From assembly GCA_964614795.1 (NCBI GenBank), contig CAZTME010000002.1, positions 1-28,351 of the forward strand: a stretch of 28,351 nt of DNA, read 5' to 3'. The translations under genes and the position numbers were made by a program. Positions within the stretch are counted from its first letter, which is position 1, and each line of letters starts with the position of its first letter. Origin of the DNA: CAZTME01 sp964614795. Its GTDB lineage: Bacteria > Patescibacteriota > Microgenomatia > UBA1400 > PJMF01. Positions 9,563 through 17,603 of this stretch are shown here, piece after piece. Under the pieces are notes generated by a model. That model did not search any database and was not told where the DNA came from. It was given only the letters and a program-made list of their open reading frames with translations.

Positions 9563-11296
9563 TTAGTTATTAGATAAATAATGCAAATTAATTTCACCCA
9601 CTTGTACGGAATCTCCACCAGCGTCTGCCCTGAGCTGAATACGAAAAGTAACATAGGCGCCGGCCGTCCAGGTTCCACCACTTATTCCAATTGTGGACTC
9701 CGTCCAATTTGTACCTGCAACCTGGGATCCACCCGCATTATTTAAGACTCCGGCAGTGTCAAAAACATAAACAGTTACCGCATTATTCGTGTTATCTGTT
9801 CTTTTGCCATAGATTTGTATAGGATTGTTCGCCCATCCGGAAAAATTATCCGGTACTCGCCACCTTACCCAAATTTCATAATCTTGAGGCGTAGCTTGAG
9901 AAGTTGTCCAACTATAGTAGTTGTGCAAATCTCCAGCAGTGCTACACACTGTGGTATTGGTGGCGGGAATGCCCCCAACTCCACTAGAAGCCGCACAAAA
10001 ATCTGAGGTGAGAGTACCGGAATTATCACTGCCATCTCCGGTAAGAGTGGCTCCGGGATATTCAGGCACAATAGCCACTCGGCGTGTTGGTCTTGCCGTC
10101 CCGGCATAGCTTGGCCCACTAGATTCGCTGAATGTAAATGTATTGCTTCCTTCGCCAAGAATGACCGCGTCACTGGCATTGATGCTCAAATTACCACTGG
10201 CGGTGATGTTGTTTGAATTAACCGCTAATGCCCCGCTACCCAACGTTAAACCTCCACTCGTGACCGAAATTCCACCACCCGCAACAGAAATTCCACCGGA
10301 ATTAACCCCAAGCGCATTTGCTAAATTCAATCCTCCCGATGTTGTAAAATCCGTACCAGCATTACCAATATTTGTAATAATAAAATTTGACATGTCAATA
10401 CCGGTGGTAAATCCACCACCGGCATTGGAAAACAGAATTCCAGTTGTAACAGGACTGCTTAAATTACTGTTTCTGACTTCTATGATCGTGGATGTAGCAT
10501 CTCCCAAAACTGCCAGTTCCGCTTGAGGATTTGTTGTACCTATACCCACGTTACCGGAACCGCCTGGAAGAATTGCCAAATGTTCGTTTGCTGGCGTGGT
10601 AATATCGGAAGTGGCACCGGCAAAAACCAAGCCCGTACTTCCAATTGTTTTATTTAAAAATGTCTCAGTCTCTGCCAACGTCGCCAAAGTTCCCGTTGTT
10701 GGCAAAGTTAAATTCGTAATTCCACTGCTATTTAAGGTCACATTGTTATCACCGCTAAACTCAATAATTGCGTCTGGAATACTTAGCGTTCCAGTTGTAT
10801 CGATCACGGTTAAACCCGCTACCCTTTCAGCATTAAATGCATATGGAACGGCTGTGAAACGCACTCTGGGTGACATTTCTCCATCATTGTTGAAGTTAAT
10901 TCCCAGAAATAACAAATCAGAATTAAAATCTATTGATTCTGGAATCGAATTGACAGCGCCCAAACTAACCTGAAAAATTCCATCCTGAACATAAACTTGA
11001 TTACTGGTTGTTCTCACTTCTGTCCAAAGAGGCGTGCCATTTTGGGAAACATCATAAAGAGAAAAAGTCACGTCATAATTACCATTTGCAATATTCATGC
11101 CAGTATTAGTGACAATTTTTCCCTGAAAATTAATTTGTCGATTTATGCCAGTCGCGGCATGAACAGAACTATTTATTCCAATCAAGAAGCCGTGATTGAA
11201 CAAAAAAAGATACAAAAATAGAAAAAGGTATAGTAACCCCTTCCCCATAAATGAAAATAGTAGCCAAGATAAACTTGGGTTGATCTCACTGCGCAT
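9563..11296 (-). CDS. Secreted surface protein with tail-fibre-like repeats and beta-rich C-terminus
   Basis: This 577-residue protein has a strongly hydrophobic leader ending near the AHA-like site at residues 46-48. Met17 is an alternative start giving a more usual signal peptide. Residues 52-160 match a domain frequent in bacterial surface and tail-fibre proteins: INFQGK, then a YDVTFSLYD strand, then FTAVPYAFNAERV. Next come phage-tail-fibre-like phrases: LTLPTTGTLATLAE with LNKTIGS, and VGIGTTNPQAELAV. A low-complexity stretch of short G-G-I/L-S/T repeats (about 310-375) may form a beta-helix. The C-terminal 180 residues form a separate beta domain with two cysteines and ending HYLSNN. 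No intramolecular chaperone domain (S74 type) is present. It probably acts as an adhesin or fibre. The ribosome binding site is not obvious. Confidence 0.82.
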   Translation of the reverse strand: MRSEINPSLSWLLFSFMGKGLLYLFLFLYLFLFNHGFLIGINSSVHAATGINRQINFQGKIVTNTGMNIANGNYDVTFSLYDVSQNGTPLWTEVRTTSNQVYVQDGIFQVSLGAVNSIPESIDFNSDLLFLGINFNNDGEMSPRVRFTAVPYAFNAERVAGLTVIDTTGTLSIPDAIIEFSGDNNVTLNSSGITNLTLPTTGTLATLAETETFLNKTIGSTGLVFAGATSDITTPANEHLAILPGGSGNVGIGTTNPQAELAVLGDATSTIIEVRNSNLSSPVTTGILFSNAGGGFTTGIDMSNFIITNIGNAGTDFTTSGGLNLANALGVNSGGISVAGGGISVTSGGLTLGSGALAVNSNNITASGNLSINASDAVILGEGSNTFTFSESSGPSYAGTARPTRRVAIVPEYPGATLTGDGSDNSGTLTSDFCAASSGVGGIPATNTTVCSTAGDLHNYYSWTTSQATPQDYEIWVRWRVPDNFSGWANNPIQIYGKRTDNTNNAVTVYVFDTAGVLNNAGGSQVAGTNWTESTIGISGGTWTAGAYVTFRIQLRADAGGDSVQVGEINLHYLSNN

Positions 11297-11331
11297 GCGG
11301 TTACTACCAGTTTAACCTGGTATACCTCGAG
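11292..11331. promoter_or_regulatory. Cluster of short palindromes at the start of the tail-fibre-like gene
   Basis: Within 40 bp there are four symmetric elements. CGCATGCG (11292-11299) overlaps the start codon. TACCAG-6 nt-CTGGTA spans 11305-11322. GGTATACC is at 11319-11326 and CTCGAG at 11326-11331. A further inverted repeat, TTAGT-ATA-ACTAA, lies at 11366-11378. This 156-bp gap is the longest inside the envelope gene run, so a second promoter, an operator or a leader hairpin could be here. No convincing -35/-10 pair was found; TATACT at 11369-11374 on the minus strand is the best -10 match. Confidence 0.3.
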
Positions 11332-11452
11332 TGAACAAGTGAAACATAAAGTATCTTATTGATCTTTAGTATAACTAAGTATATCCTCTACTGTTCTAAG
11401 TGGTACTAATTTGTCTTAGATGAGACGTGATAGTAATAGAAGAAATGAAAAA

Positions 11453-12547
11453 TTAATACTCTGCCACTGCTAATAATAAAAAATTGGCAACATAATCATT
11501 AGCTGCGGGTGTTAGAAAATCAGTTCTGGCTTTTACTGAAAGAGATGCGACACCGTTATTGATTTTATTTTGAGAAGAATGCAATATGACTTGAGCGTTA
11601 TTATTTAAACTGCCAACTACATTACCTCCTCCATTAAATGGTGCAGCAGCGGCAATCGGTCCACCGGATGATTGATTTATAGAATGAACTTGAATGCCCA
11701 CTCCTTCATTCATTGAGTCCAAATTTCCAGCAACCAGTGGTATGGAGTGACCGGTGGTGACACTTTGCAATCCCGGATCAAGAGAAACCCCTAGAATTTT
11801 CATGCCATCTTTGGCATTAGTTTCCATGCTTATCCAAATTTTTTCGGTGCTGGTTATTGTATTTCCGGGTGAAACTTCTCCCAATGAAAGCACAAAAGGC
11901 GGTAATGAATTGTCATTATTTTGACTGACATTAAAGTTAAAATTCACTTTTAAAGGAGATGTCTGTGCAGATACTGATTCACTCCATGGTCCTTGAGTAA
12001 AAATTCCGTGCCTGGCCATCACGCGAAGCTGATAGCTGGTATTTGGCAATAAACCGACAACATATTGACCAGAATTCGCCCCCCATTCAGCATGTGTTTG
12101 CCAGTTATCTTCACTCAATGAAATTGATGTTGTACCATCACTTTTTACAAAAGAAGTAGTAACAAAATTATCAGTGGAAATTGAAAGAGCAAATTGCGCA
12201 TCTGTTGGAAAATCAGAATTATCAAGAATGAAAAACAATTTGTTATAGTCATCATCCACATTTTGCCAAATAGGAGGATTTGGCTTTGCTGACATTTGCA
12301 CATTCATTAATCCAGGTAAAAGAGAAAATAATGAAGAGCTAGAGTTTGATGCAGTCATCTCTCCTGAAAGAGCATGCAAACCGTATGCCGAACTGGAAGC
12401 ATTATTTAAACCTCCACTACCAAAAGCATGAGATTCAAGGGTGTAGGTATTACTGGTAGGCATAATCAATAAAAATAAACTTAACATTGAAAAGTTTTGA
12501 AGTCTTGAGAAAAATGAGAAAGTATTTTTAAAGCAATTCATAAGCAT
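11453..12547 (-). CDS. Secreted surface protein with FnIII domain
   Basis: This 364-residue protein has a signal peptide (hydrophobic residues about 19-32). After it comes a G-G-L-N-N/S-S-x-Y-G-L module ending in LLPGLMN, an arrangement common in secreted CPR proteins. Residues about 87-198 are a fibronectin type III domain, with TSYQLRVMARH as its penultimate strand. Residues about 200-364 form a beta domain that parallels the end of the protein at 15269-16288: F-x-LSLG-x-x-S-P, a TNA-x-x-G motif at 243-248, and the tail L-T-P-A-A-N-D-Y. Its start overlaps the upstream gene by 20 bp. This suggests translational coupling. It is probably an exported structural or adhesive protein of the same assembly as that paralogue. 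Confidence 0.82.
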   Translation of the reverse strand: MLMNCFKNTFSFFSRLQNFSMLSLFLLIMPTSNTYTLESHAFGSGGLNNASSSAYGLHALSGEMTASNSSSSLFSLLPGLMNVQMSAKPNPPIWQNVDDDYNKLFFILDNSDFPTDAQFALSISTDNFVTTSFVKSDGTTSISLSEDNWQTHAEWGANSGQYVVGLLPNTSYQLRVMARHGIFTQGPWSESVSAQTSPLKVNFNFNVSQNNDNSLPPFVLSLGEVSPGNTITSTEKIWISMETNAKDGMKILGVSLDPGLQSVTTGHSIPLVAGNLDSMNEGVGIQVHSINQSSGGPIAAAAPFNGGGNVVGSLNNNAQVILHSSQNKINNGVASLSVKARTDFLTPAANDYVANFLLLAVAEY

Positions 12548-13166
12548 CTATAAAAGACCTCAGTAAGCTATAACTATCGGTTGTTACTCTGGGTAATTGA
12601 TATAGTCCGATGACAATTAGTTTATCATTTTTCCGAGCAAAGAACGCAAGTTCTTGTTCCGCGGCGATAAAAAGATATTCATCAAATCTATTGGGATCAG
12701 AAAATAATACATTGGCGCTTTTATAAAGTTGAGGATTATTTAATCGATAGTTTACGTCTGGTACTTCCTTCAATGAAAGAGATGTTAAGGAAAGTTTTCT
12801 AGTCACTATTGTCAATGAGGCTCTGGGAATATCCAAACTGCCCAAAAACACACAGTGATTATCATTTTCATTAATTCTAGCCGATCTAAATTTTAATTGT
12901 TTCTTAACTTTAAAACATGAGGTATTGGGTTCAAGTATTGTGAGTCTTGATTCTCCATGGAGTATTTCTTCAGAATTAATCCATTGCAAATCATGATGAG
13001 TAGTAACAAATTCTTTAACTCTGGGTGATAATTCCTTTGCATCATTACCTTTAACTTGACTAGTTGACCAAATTCGCAAATTTAACGATAAAAAGAATAT
13101 TGAAAAAATAAAAATGATTCCGAAAATCGACCAATGCCAGTATCTGGAAAGAAATTTATTTAGCAT
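12528..13166 (-). CDS. Single-TM anchored protein of unknown function
   Basis: This 212-residue protein has a hydrophobic anchor at residues 11-30 and a mixed alpha/beta external domain of about 175 residues with two cysteines. I do not recognise the family. It overlaps both neighbours, by 11 bp upstream and 20 bp downstream. It is therefore a fixed member of the operon between a DUF916-like protein and the FnIII surface protein. A role in exporting or assembling those proteins is a guess from position only. Confidence 0.78.
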   Translation of the reverse strand: MLNKFLSRYWHWSIFGIIFIFSIFFLSLNLRIWSTSQVKGNDAKELSPRVKEFVTTHHDLQWINSEEILHGESRLTILEPNTSCFKVKKQLKFRSARINENDNHCVFLGSLDIPRASLTIVTRKLSLTSLSLKEVPDVNYRLNNPQLYKSANVLFSDPNRFDEYLFIAAEQELAFFARKNDKLIVIGLYQLPRVTTDSYSLLRSFIDAYELL

Positions 13167-14073
13167 TAATTTTTTTTCTTAACTGATACTTAAATGTGAG
13201 AAATAAAAATATAATAGTTAATAACACCAAAAAAAACCAAAAAGAAAAATAAGTGCTCCAATTTTTCCAAGAGAATGCTGTTTCGTCTGTACCAGCTGAA
13301 CCTTTCAAAGATATTTGAAAAATCGAAACTGGAAATGTCCAATTCTGATGAGAAATTGGCACTTCAATAATCTTGCTCGATCCGGAAAAAACTTTTTGTG
13401 AATCCATATTTATAATTCCGGTTGCAATGATTCGACCAAAAATATCCGTAATTTCTATCTTTCCTCTAGGGGTAATAAAAGAATTACCATTATTTGCAAA
13501 TTCTAATTGCAGTTTATCAGCTTTGAAAAACATAATCGGCCAAGACCAACCTTTCACTTTATTCAATGAAAGAGATACTTTTTCATCAACTTTATAATTA
13601 ATAAAAATAATGGAAATTAAACCCTGGGTGAGTGAAGAATTGTTTTCCGATTCATTCAATTGATTTTCATAAGCCAAAATTGCAACTGTATTTCCACCCG
13701 CTAGCAAATGATTATTGGCTGTAATTTCTATTTCCACTTCACTACTTGAATTCCCGGCAATTTCTAATTCTGGCGTACTAATTTCGATGTATTTCGGAAT
13801 ATTTGTAGTTTCTAAAACTCCGGACTGATCAAAAGAAATGAGAGGCAATTGTTTGATTGGGTCATAAAAAACCGGAAGTAATTTCAGTGAAATTCCATAT
13901 TCAAAGGGATTTTCTATTTTCAATTTTGCCACCGCCACTTCATTAAAATTATTAAGTTGTATGTCTTGATAAGCCGGAGAAATACTTAAAGCTTTTAAAG
14001 CGGAAGGATGAAGAAAAAAACTCATCAACAATACAAGAAGCAGAACTCTGGAAAACCAATGTGCGATACTCAT
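13156..14073 (-). CDS. DUF916-like secreted protein with C-terminal membrane anchor
   Basis: This 305-residue protein has a clear signal peptide (residues 6-29) and an Ig-like domain that opens with ISPAYQDIQL and continues VAVAKLKIENPFEYGISLKL. That pattern matches the N-terminal beta sandwich of DUF916/WxL-interacting proteins and pilus-chaperone-like folds. A second beta domain follows, and residues about 274-295 form a membrane anchor with a basic tail. The layout (signal, two beta sandwiches, TM, K/R tail) is that of Gram-positive WxLIP proteins. It lies 6 bp after a longer relative with the same plan, so the pair probably arose by duplication. Its likely role is to bind a partner surface protein or peptidoglycan at the membrane face (inference). 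Confidence 0.82.
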   Translation of the reverse strand: MSIAHWFSRVLLLVLLMSFFLHPSALKALSISPAYQDIQLNNFNEVAVAKLKIENPFEYGISLKLLPVFYDPIKQLPLISFDQSGVLETTNIPKYIEISTPELEIAGNSSSEVEIEITANNHLLAGGNTVAILAYENQLNESENNSSLTQGLISIIFINYKVDEKVSLSLNKVKGWSWPIMFFKADKLQLEFANNGNSFITPRGKIEITDIFGRIIATGIINMDSQKVFSGSSKIIEVPISHQNWTFPVSIFQISLKGSAGTDETAFSWKNWSTYFSFWFFLVLLTIIFLFLTFKYQLRKKINAK

Positions 14074-14079
14074 AACAAA

Positions 14080-15246
14080 TTAGTTTTTCAAGCGCTTTTT
14101 ACGCAGAAGGAAAAATGGAGAAATAATCGCCCAAACAAGCAAACCTATAACTAGAATCGCTCCAGCAATAATTCTCCATGGAATAACCCAAAAACTCAAA
14201 GTCGCTTCCACCGGCACGTCTCTTTCACCATTATCATACACAAAAAGCAGGTTGGCAGTGTATTCGCCAAATCTAAAATGATTAGCAGTGGACCAATCCC
14301 AACTCAATCTTCTTTGCGGTTTGCCGTTCTCATCTGTGTAGACTTCATAATTGGGAAAACCTTCCAACCAACTCAATTCATATTTTCTGGAAGATTGAGG
14401 CAAAACCAATCCTCCGCCAGGATTAAGATTAAGAATTGCTACATCTTTTTGATCTTGACTATCAATGAAAATTGTACCCTTTGGTTGAGTGGCCACATTG
14501 CCAGAATTTTTAATCGTCACTTCAAAAGTGGCTGGTAAAAATTCATAAATGCGCTGAGTTGAAATAAAAGACTCCAAACTCAACTCTTTTACAGCTAAAG
14601 GAGAATTAACCATTGCAATCACCAAAACAGCTGGAATACCGGAGATGACCGCCGTATCATTACTATTTATAACTTCTTCTTGTCTTTTAACTAAAATCGC
14701 ATACAAATAGCCCAAAGCCGCGTCTGCTGGAGGATTAAAATCAAAAGGGACAGAAACCCATTGACCTGGCTCGGCAGTAAATTTTGGCTGAGAAAATTTT
14801 ATCCATTCTGCATAGTAATCTTCAGAGGTAAAATCTTCAATTCTCGGACGAGATCCGGTTTCATCTGCTCTGAATTTTGCGAGAGATAATTCCAAATATT
14901 CTGTCTGAGAACCGTTATTAAGCACCTTGATTTCAGAGGAAATTGGCACACCCGGATCTGTTTCCAAATTTAAAGAAATTGGTGAAACAGTTAAATTAAT
15001 CGGAGATGAATTTTTTACCTCTTCTTGAATTTCGGAAGAACTTGTGGAAATTTCCGACTGCAAAATCTCGCTTTTTGTTTGCGCATTAACCATCAATTCA
15101 ATTGGTGGAAAGAAAAAAACAAAAAGGAGTGTTAAAATCAACACTCCTTTTTGAAAAGTACTCATTTTTGTACAAATATTTAATTTTCTTGAACAATTAA
15201 GTTTATGTTTGTTGCATGAAAAATGAGATATTATTGTTTTTTTCAT
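14080..15246 (-). CDS. DUF916-like secreted protein with C-terminal membrane anchor (longer paralogue)
   Basis: This 388-residue protein opens its mature part with LTVSPISLNLETDPG followed by a strand ending in L-N-N-G, the hallmark start of DUF916-like beta sandwiches. It has V-P-F-D-F-N-P-P and GYLYAILV strands and a second domain with a WLEGFPNYEVY turn. A membrane anchor at about 355-380 ends in RKKRLKN. Met28 gives a standard signal peptide. The 27 residues before it contain three cysteines and are odd for a leader, so Met28 may be the true start. A small AT-only inverted repeat (15251-15267) sits in the 22-bp gap before the gene. See the neighbour at 13156-14073 for the shared plan. Confidence 0.82.
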   Translation of the reverse strand: MKKTIISHFSCNKHKLNCSRKLNICTKMSTFQKGVLILTLLFVFFFPPIELMVNAQTKSEILQSEISTSSSEIQEEVKNSSPINLTVSPISLNLETDPGVPISSEIKVLNNGSQTEYLELSLAKFRADETGSRPRIEDFTSEDYYAEWIKFSQPKFTAEPGQWVSVPFDFNPPADAALGYLYAILVKRQEEVINSNDTAVISGIPAVLVIAMVNSPLAVKELSLESFISTQRIYEFLPATFEVTIKNSGNVATQPKGTIFIDSQDQKDVAILNLNPGGGLVLPQSSRKYELSWLEGFPNYEVYTDENGKPQRRLSWDWSTANHFRFGEYTANLLFVYDNGERDVPVEATLSFWVIPWRIIAGAILVIGLLVWAIISPFFLLRKKRLKN

Positions 15247-15268
15247 GCGATAATATTTTCAATATTAC

Positions 15269-16288
15269 TTAAAAATTGCCGGCAGCTACAATGGTTAATG
15301 TATCTGTGTAATCAGTGGCGGCGGGTGTCAAACCGCTAATCGTCACACGTGGAATCAATCTTACCACCTGATTGGCAGAAGCTCCGTTTGAAGAAGCGAA
15401 TGGCGAAAAACTGGTGTTTGACAAATCTCCTCCGGCGCTTGTGCTTCCACCATCATATTCGGCGTTAATACTTAAGGTTCCTCCCGTACCAGCTGCTTGA
15501 AGATCGGCATCGACTACGTAGCCGGCAACACCGGGAGTTAATGTTGAAGGAGCACTATTCACCGCTCCGGTGTTAGGAATAGAACCACCGGAAGCTACAG
15601 AGTTTAATGCTTTATTGGCGCTTCTTAGCCATGCCACCCATCCATTTCCTGCATTTGTGGAAATTTCCACATCCACACCGGATCCTGAAGTAACTGCACT
15701 CGAACTTAAAGTTCCTAGTGATTGAGAATTTCCGCTTAACGAAAGTGAAAAAGTGGCGGGAACAGTGGCGGAAACAGTATCATCGGCAATAATTGAAGTG
15801 GCGTACTGTCCAGAATCTACTTCAACATCCCCGGAGGTGGTAACAGCAATCTGTCCAACTTGATCGCTGCCCGCCGAGCCATTCGTTAAAGTAGAAGTGC
15901 CGGAAAAATTAAAACAATGCAAATCGGTTGTTGAGATATTGGAGATTGGAAAAGTCACAGTTTGCCCAGAAACTGCCGTAGCGGTTGCAACGCCGGGCAT
16001 CGCAGTCGCTCCAGCAGGCAAGTTACTGGTGGTAACAGTCCAATTACCAGCTGTACCGTTCACTGTAAAACCAGATGGAAAAGTGACTAAAACTTTGGCA
16101 TCGGTAGAACCAGTTGTGGCTAATGCCAAACAAACCGTACCACCGGTGTTAGCGGAAGCACTCATTCTGTCCAATCGTAAGGAAGCTTGCGATAACTGAG
16201 CAGCTTGCGCTTGAACCGGTGACAAGGCAATCAATCCCAGAGTGGCAACTCCACTGACTACATATGAAAAAATGCGAGAGTTGGGCAT
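15269..16288 (-). CDS. Secreted beta-rich surface protein, WxL-like
   Basis: This 339-residue protein has a textbook signal peptide with an A-Q-A cleavage site near residue 28. The first half carries two cysteines (C53, C125) that could form a disulfide. The second half has TFSLSLSGNSQSLGTLS, then TNAGNGWVAWL at 211-221, and ends with SGLTPAATDYTDTLTIVAAGNF-type strands. The gene is visibly richer in G and C than its neighbours and rich in Ala, Ser, Thr and Gly, as expected for an abundant exported protein. It is the first gene of the envelope operon. The two genes after it are DUF916-like, so the set resembles a Gram-positive WxL locus. Assignment to the WxL family is by inference; the true domain should be checked. 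Confidence 0.82.
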   Translation of the reverse strand: MPNSRIFSYVVSGVATLGLIALSPVQAQAAQLSQASLRLDRMSASANTGGTVCLALATTGSTDAKVLVTFPSGFTVNGTAGNWTVTTSNLPAGATAMPGVATATAVSGQTVTFPISNISTTDLHCFNFSGTSTLTNGSAGSDQVGQIAVTTSGDVEVDSGQYATSIIADDTVSATVPATFSLSLSGNSQSLGTLSSSAVTSGSGVDVEISTNAGNGWVAWLRSANKALNSVASGGSIPNTGAVNSAPSTLTPGVAGYVVDADLQAAGTGGTLSINAEYDGGSTSAGGDLSNTSFSPFASSNGASANQVVRLIPRVTISGLTPAATDYTDTLTIVAAGNF

Positions 16289-16315
16289 ATTGTTAAACTC
16301 TTTCTATGGTTATGT

Positions 16316-16382
16316 GTAATAAATGCACACAACCTAATATCAACTGTAACGTAGTACAGCAGATTGCAATGGTTGTAGTCAA
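16316..16382 (-). promoter_or_regulatory. Promoter candidates for the envelope operon
   Basis: Two minus-strand pairs fit. The nearer has TTGATA (16338-16343), a 16-bp spacer and TATTAC (16316-16321), about 28 bp before the start codon. The farther has TTGACT (16377-16382), an 18-bp spacer and TGTACT (16353-16358). A weak GAAAGAG ribosome binding site precedes the ATG. The -10 of the nearer pair lies in a TGTGT-9 nt-ACACA inverted repeat. Confidence 0.4.
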
Positions 16383-16401
16383 TAGTACAAAAGCGTTCTA
16401 T

Positions 16402-17277
16402 TTAGAACAATTCCACTTCAAACTCACTCTCATCATCTTTTTTCTCATCTAAACTATATACATCACGATAATCACTAACTCCCAAATATTTGGCTTCATT
16501 TCTCAAAACTGCTTCAAACGGCAGGCAATATCTGCAACCATTTTTTCCGTTTGAGCAAGGAAAATGATTTAGTTTTCGAGCAAGAATTATTTTTTTAGCC
16601 AAGCTCATAACTCTATCATGAGCTTCAATTAAGTCTGGCAATTGCTTGATGACCGGATCATCGCTTTGCTCAAGATACCAGTAACTGGCATCTAATACTT
16701 TTTTATGCTGAAGTTTGTCCACTAACAAGTGATAAATTGGCAGTTGCAAGGAGTTTTCATCTTCACGACCTTTGCCGGTTTTAAAATCCACAATTCTCAC
16801 AGCATCCTCTTCGGGCAGATATTCCAACCAATCGATTTTGCCACATAAAATAAGCTCATCTTCTGGAGAAATCCAATAATAAGGCAAATCATTTTTAACT
16901 TTGATTTTTATTGCCAATCGATTTAGCGGTCCAGGATTTCTCTCAACTCGTCTTAGCATTACCTCAGCTCTTTCTTTGAATAATTTTTCCTGATTATTAG
17001 AAGAAAAACCACCAATCGCCCCTGAGTATTTTGGCCATAATTCATTAAGCCGTGCAATTAATGATTTTGAAAATCTTTCTTGTAGAGGCAGAAGAGATAA
17101 GCTTTCTAAAACTCCATGAACCGCTTGACCAAGACTTAAGGATGGCGAAGCGATTTGCATTTTGCGTCTGGTTTTGGGATTTTTATAAACATTTTTTAAA
17201 TAATAAGATCTTTGGCACTGCGTAAAGTCCCGCAAAGAAGAATGAGAGATCCAGGTGGCAGAAAATTTATCCGGCAT
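16402..17277 (-). CDS. PD-(D/E)XK nuclease with Fe-S cluster cysteines (Cas4/AddB C-terminal type)
   Basis: This 291-residue protein carries the full RecB-type nuclease set. H54 lies in GQAVHGVLE. D149 is in LCGKIDW. D164 and K166 are in RIVDFKTGK. Q178 and Y182 are in LQLPIY. Four cysteines, C21 in FTQCQRSYYLK and C241, C248 and C251 near the C-terminus, match the 4Fe-4S staple of Cas4 and AddB nucleases. The length suits a stand-alone nuclease rather than a fused helicase-nuclease. No cas genes or CRISPR array are near, so a CRISPR role is not supported here. DNA end processing in repair or in DNA uptake is more likely; the pilus neighbourhood makes the latter attractive but unproven. A 14-bp palindrome spans its stop codon. 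Confidence 0.9.
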   Translation of the reverse strand: MPDKFSATWISHSSLRDFTQCQRSYYLKNVYKNPKTRRKMQIASPSLSLGQAVHGVLESLSLLPLQERFSKSLIARLNELWPKYSGAIGGFSSNNQEKLFKERAEVMLRRVERNPGPLNRLAIKIKVKNDLPYYWISPEDELILCGKIDWLEYLPEEDAVRIVDFKTGKGREDENSLQLPIYHLLVDKLQHKKVLDASYWYLEQSDDPVIKQLPDLIEAHDRVMSLAKKIILARKLNHFPCSNGKNGCRYCLPFEAVLRNEAKYLGVSDYRDVYSLDEKKDDESEFEVELF

Positions 17278-17547
17278 AAATATTTTATGATTAGGCGACT
17301 TAGCTAAAGAAAAAATTACTGATTAATACTATCTTTAAGAAAAGTCTCAATACTTTTTCAAATTAAATTAATGCAACACTATATAGACTTGTCACACAAT
17401 GTCATAAGATTACTTTGACAAATTAATATCTGAGCTTTTGTCCGACAAATCTTTTACTTTTATATGTTAACAGATAATTGCAAGTCAATTTTTATTAATC
17501 CAAAATTCATTATAGTTTTCTCAGAAGAAAAGGGGGAAATTACAAAA
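17278..17547 (-). promoter_or_regulatory. Intergenic stretch with two promoter candidates for the nuclease gene
   Basis: This AT-rich stretch holds no gene I can support. Minus-strand promoter candidates are TTGACT (17483-17488), an 18-bp spacer and TATAAA (17459-17464). Nearer the gene there is an ATGACA-like box near 17400 with TATAGT (17379-17384) at about 16 bp spacing. Either would leave a leader of about 100-180 nt. The last part of the gap, to 17603, is the pilin terminator. Confidence 0.35.
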
Positions 17548-17580
17548 TTGGGCCGGCTGGATTGCATCCAGCCGGCCCAA
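17548..17580 (-). terminator. Strong rho-independent terminator of the major pilin gene
   Basis: There is a perfect 15-bp stem with a TGC loop (arms 17548-17562 and 17566-17580), GC-rich in the middle. On the minus strand it is followed at once by TTTTGTAATTT. It starts 23 bp after the pilin stop codon. The plus-strand side also ends in a run of six A, so stopping in both directions is possible. It isolates the pilin message from the nuclease gene. Confidence 0.9.
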
Positions 17581-17603
17581 AAACTTTCATCAACAGTTAA
17601 ACT

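Noticed and set aside
9865..10179. 104-codon frame and other long open frames opposite or within the tail-fibre-like gene
   Set aside because: They are shadows of the Gly/Ser/Thr/Asn-rich real gene; none has protein-like composition.
15251..15267. TAATATT-TTC-AATATTA hairpin as a regulatory element
   Set aside because: It is made only of A-T pairs and would be unstable; such repeats arise easily in AT-rich gaps.
16395..16408. GTTCTA-TT-TAGAAC as terminator of the nuclease gene
   Set aside because: It spans the stop codon, is AT-rich and has no T-run after it.
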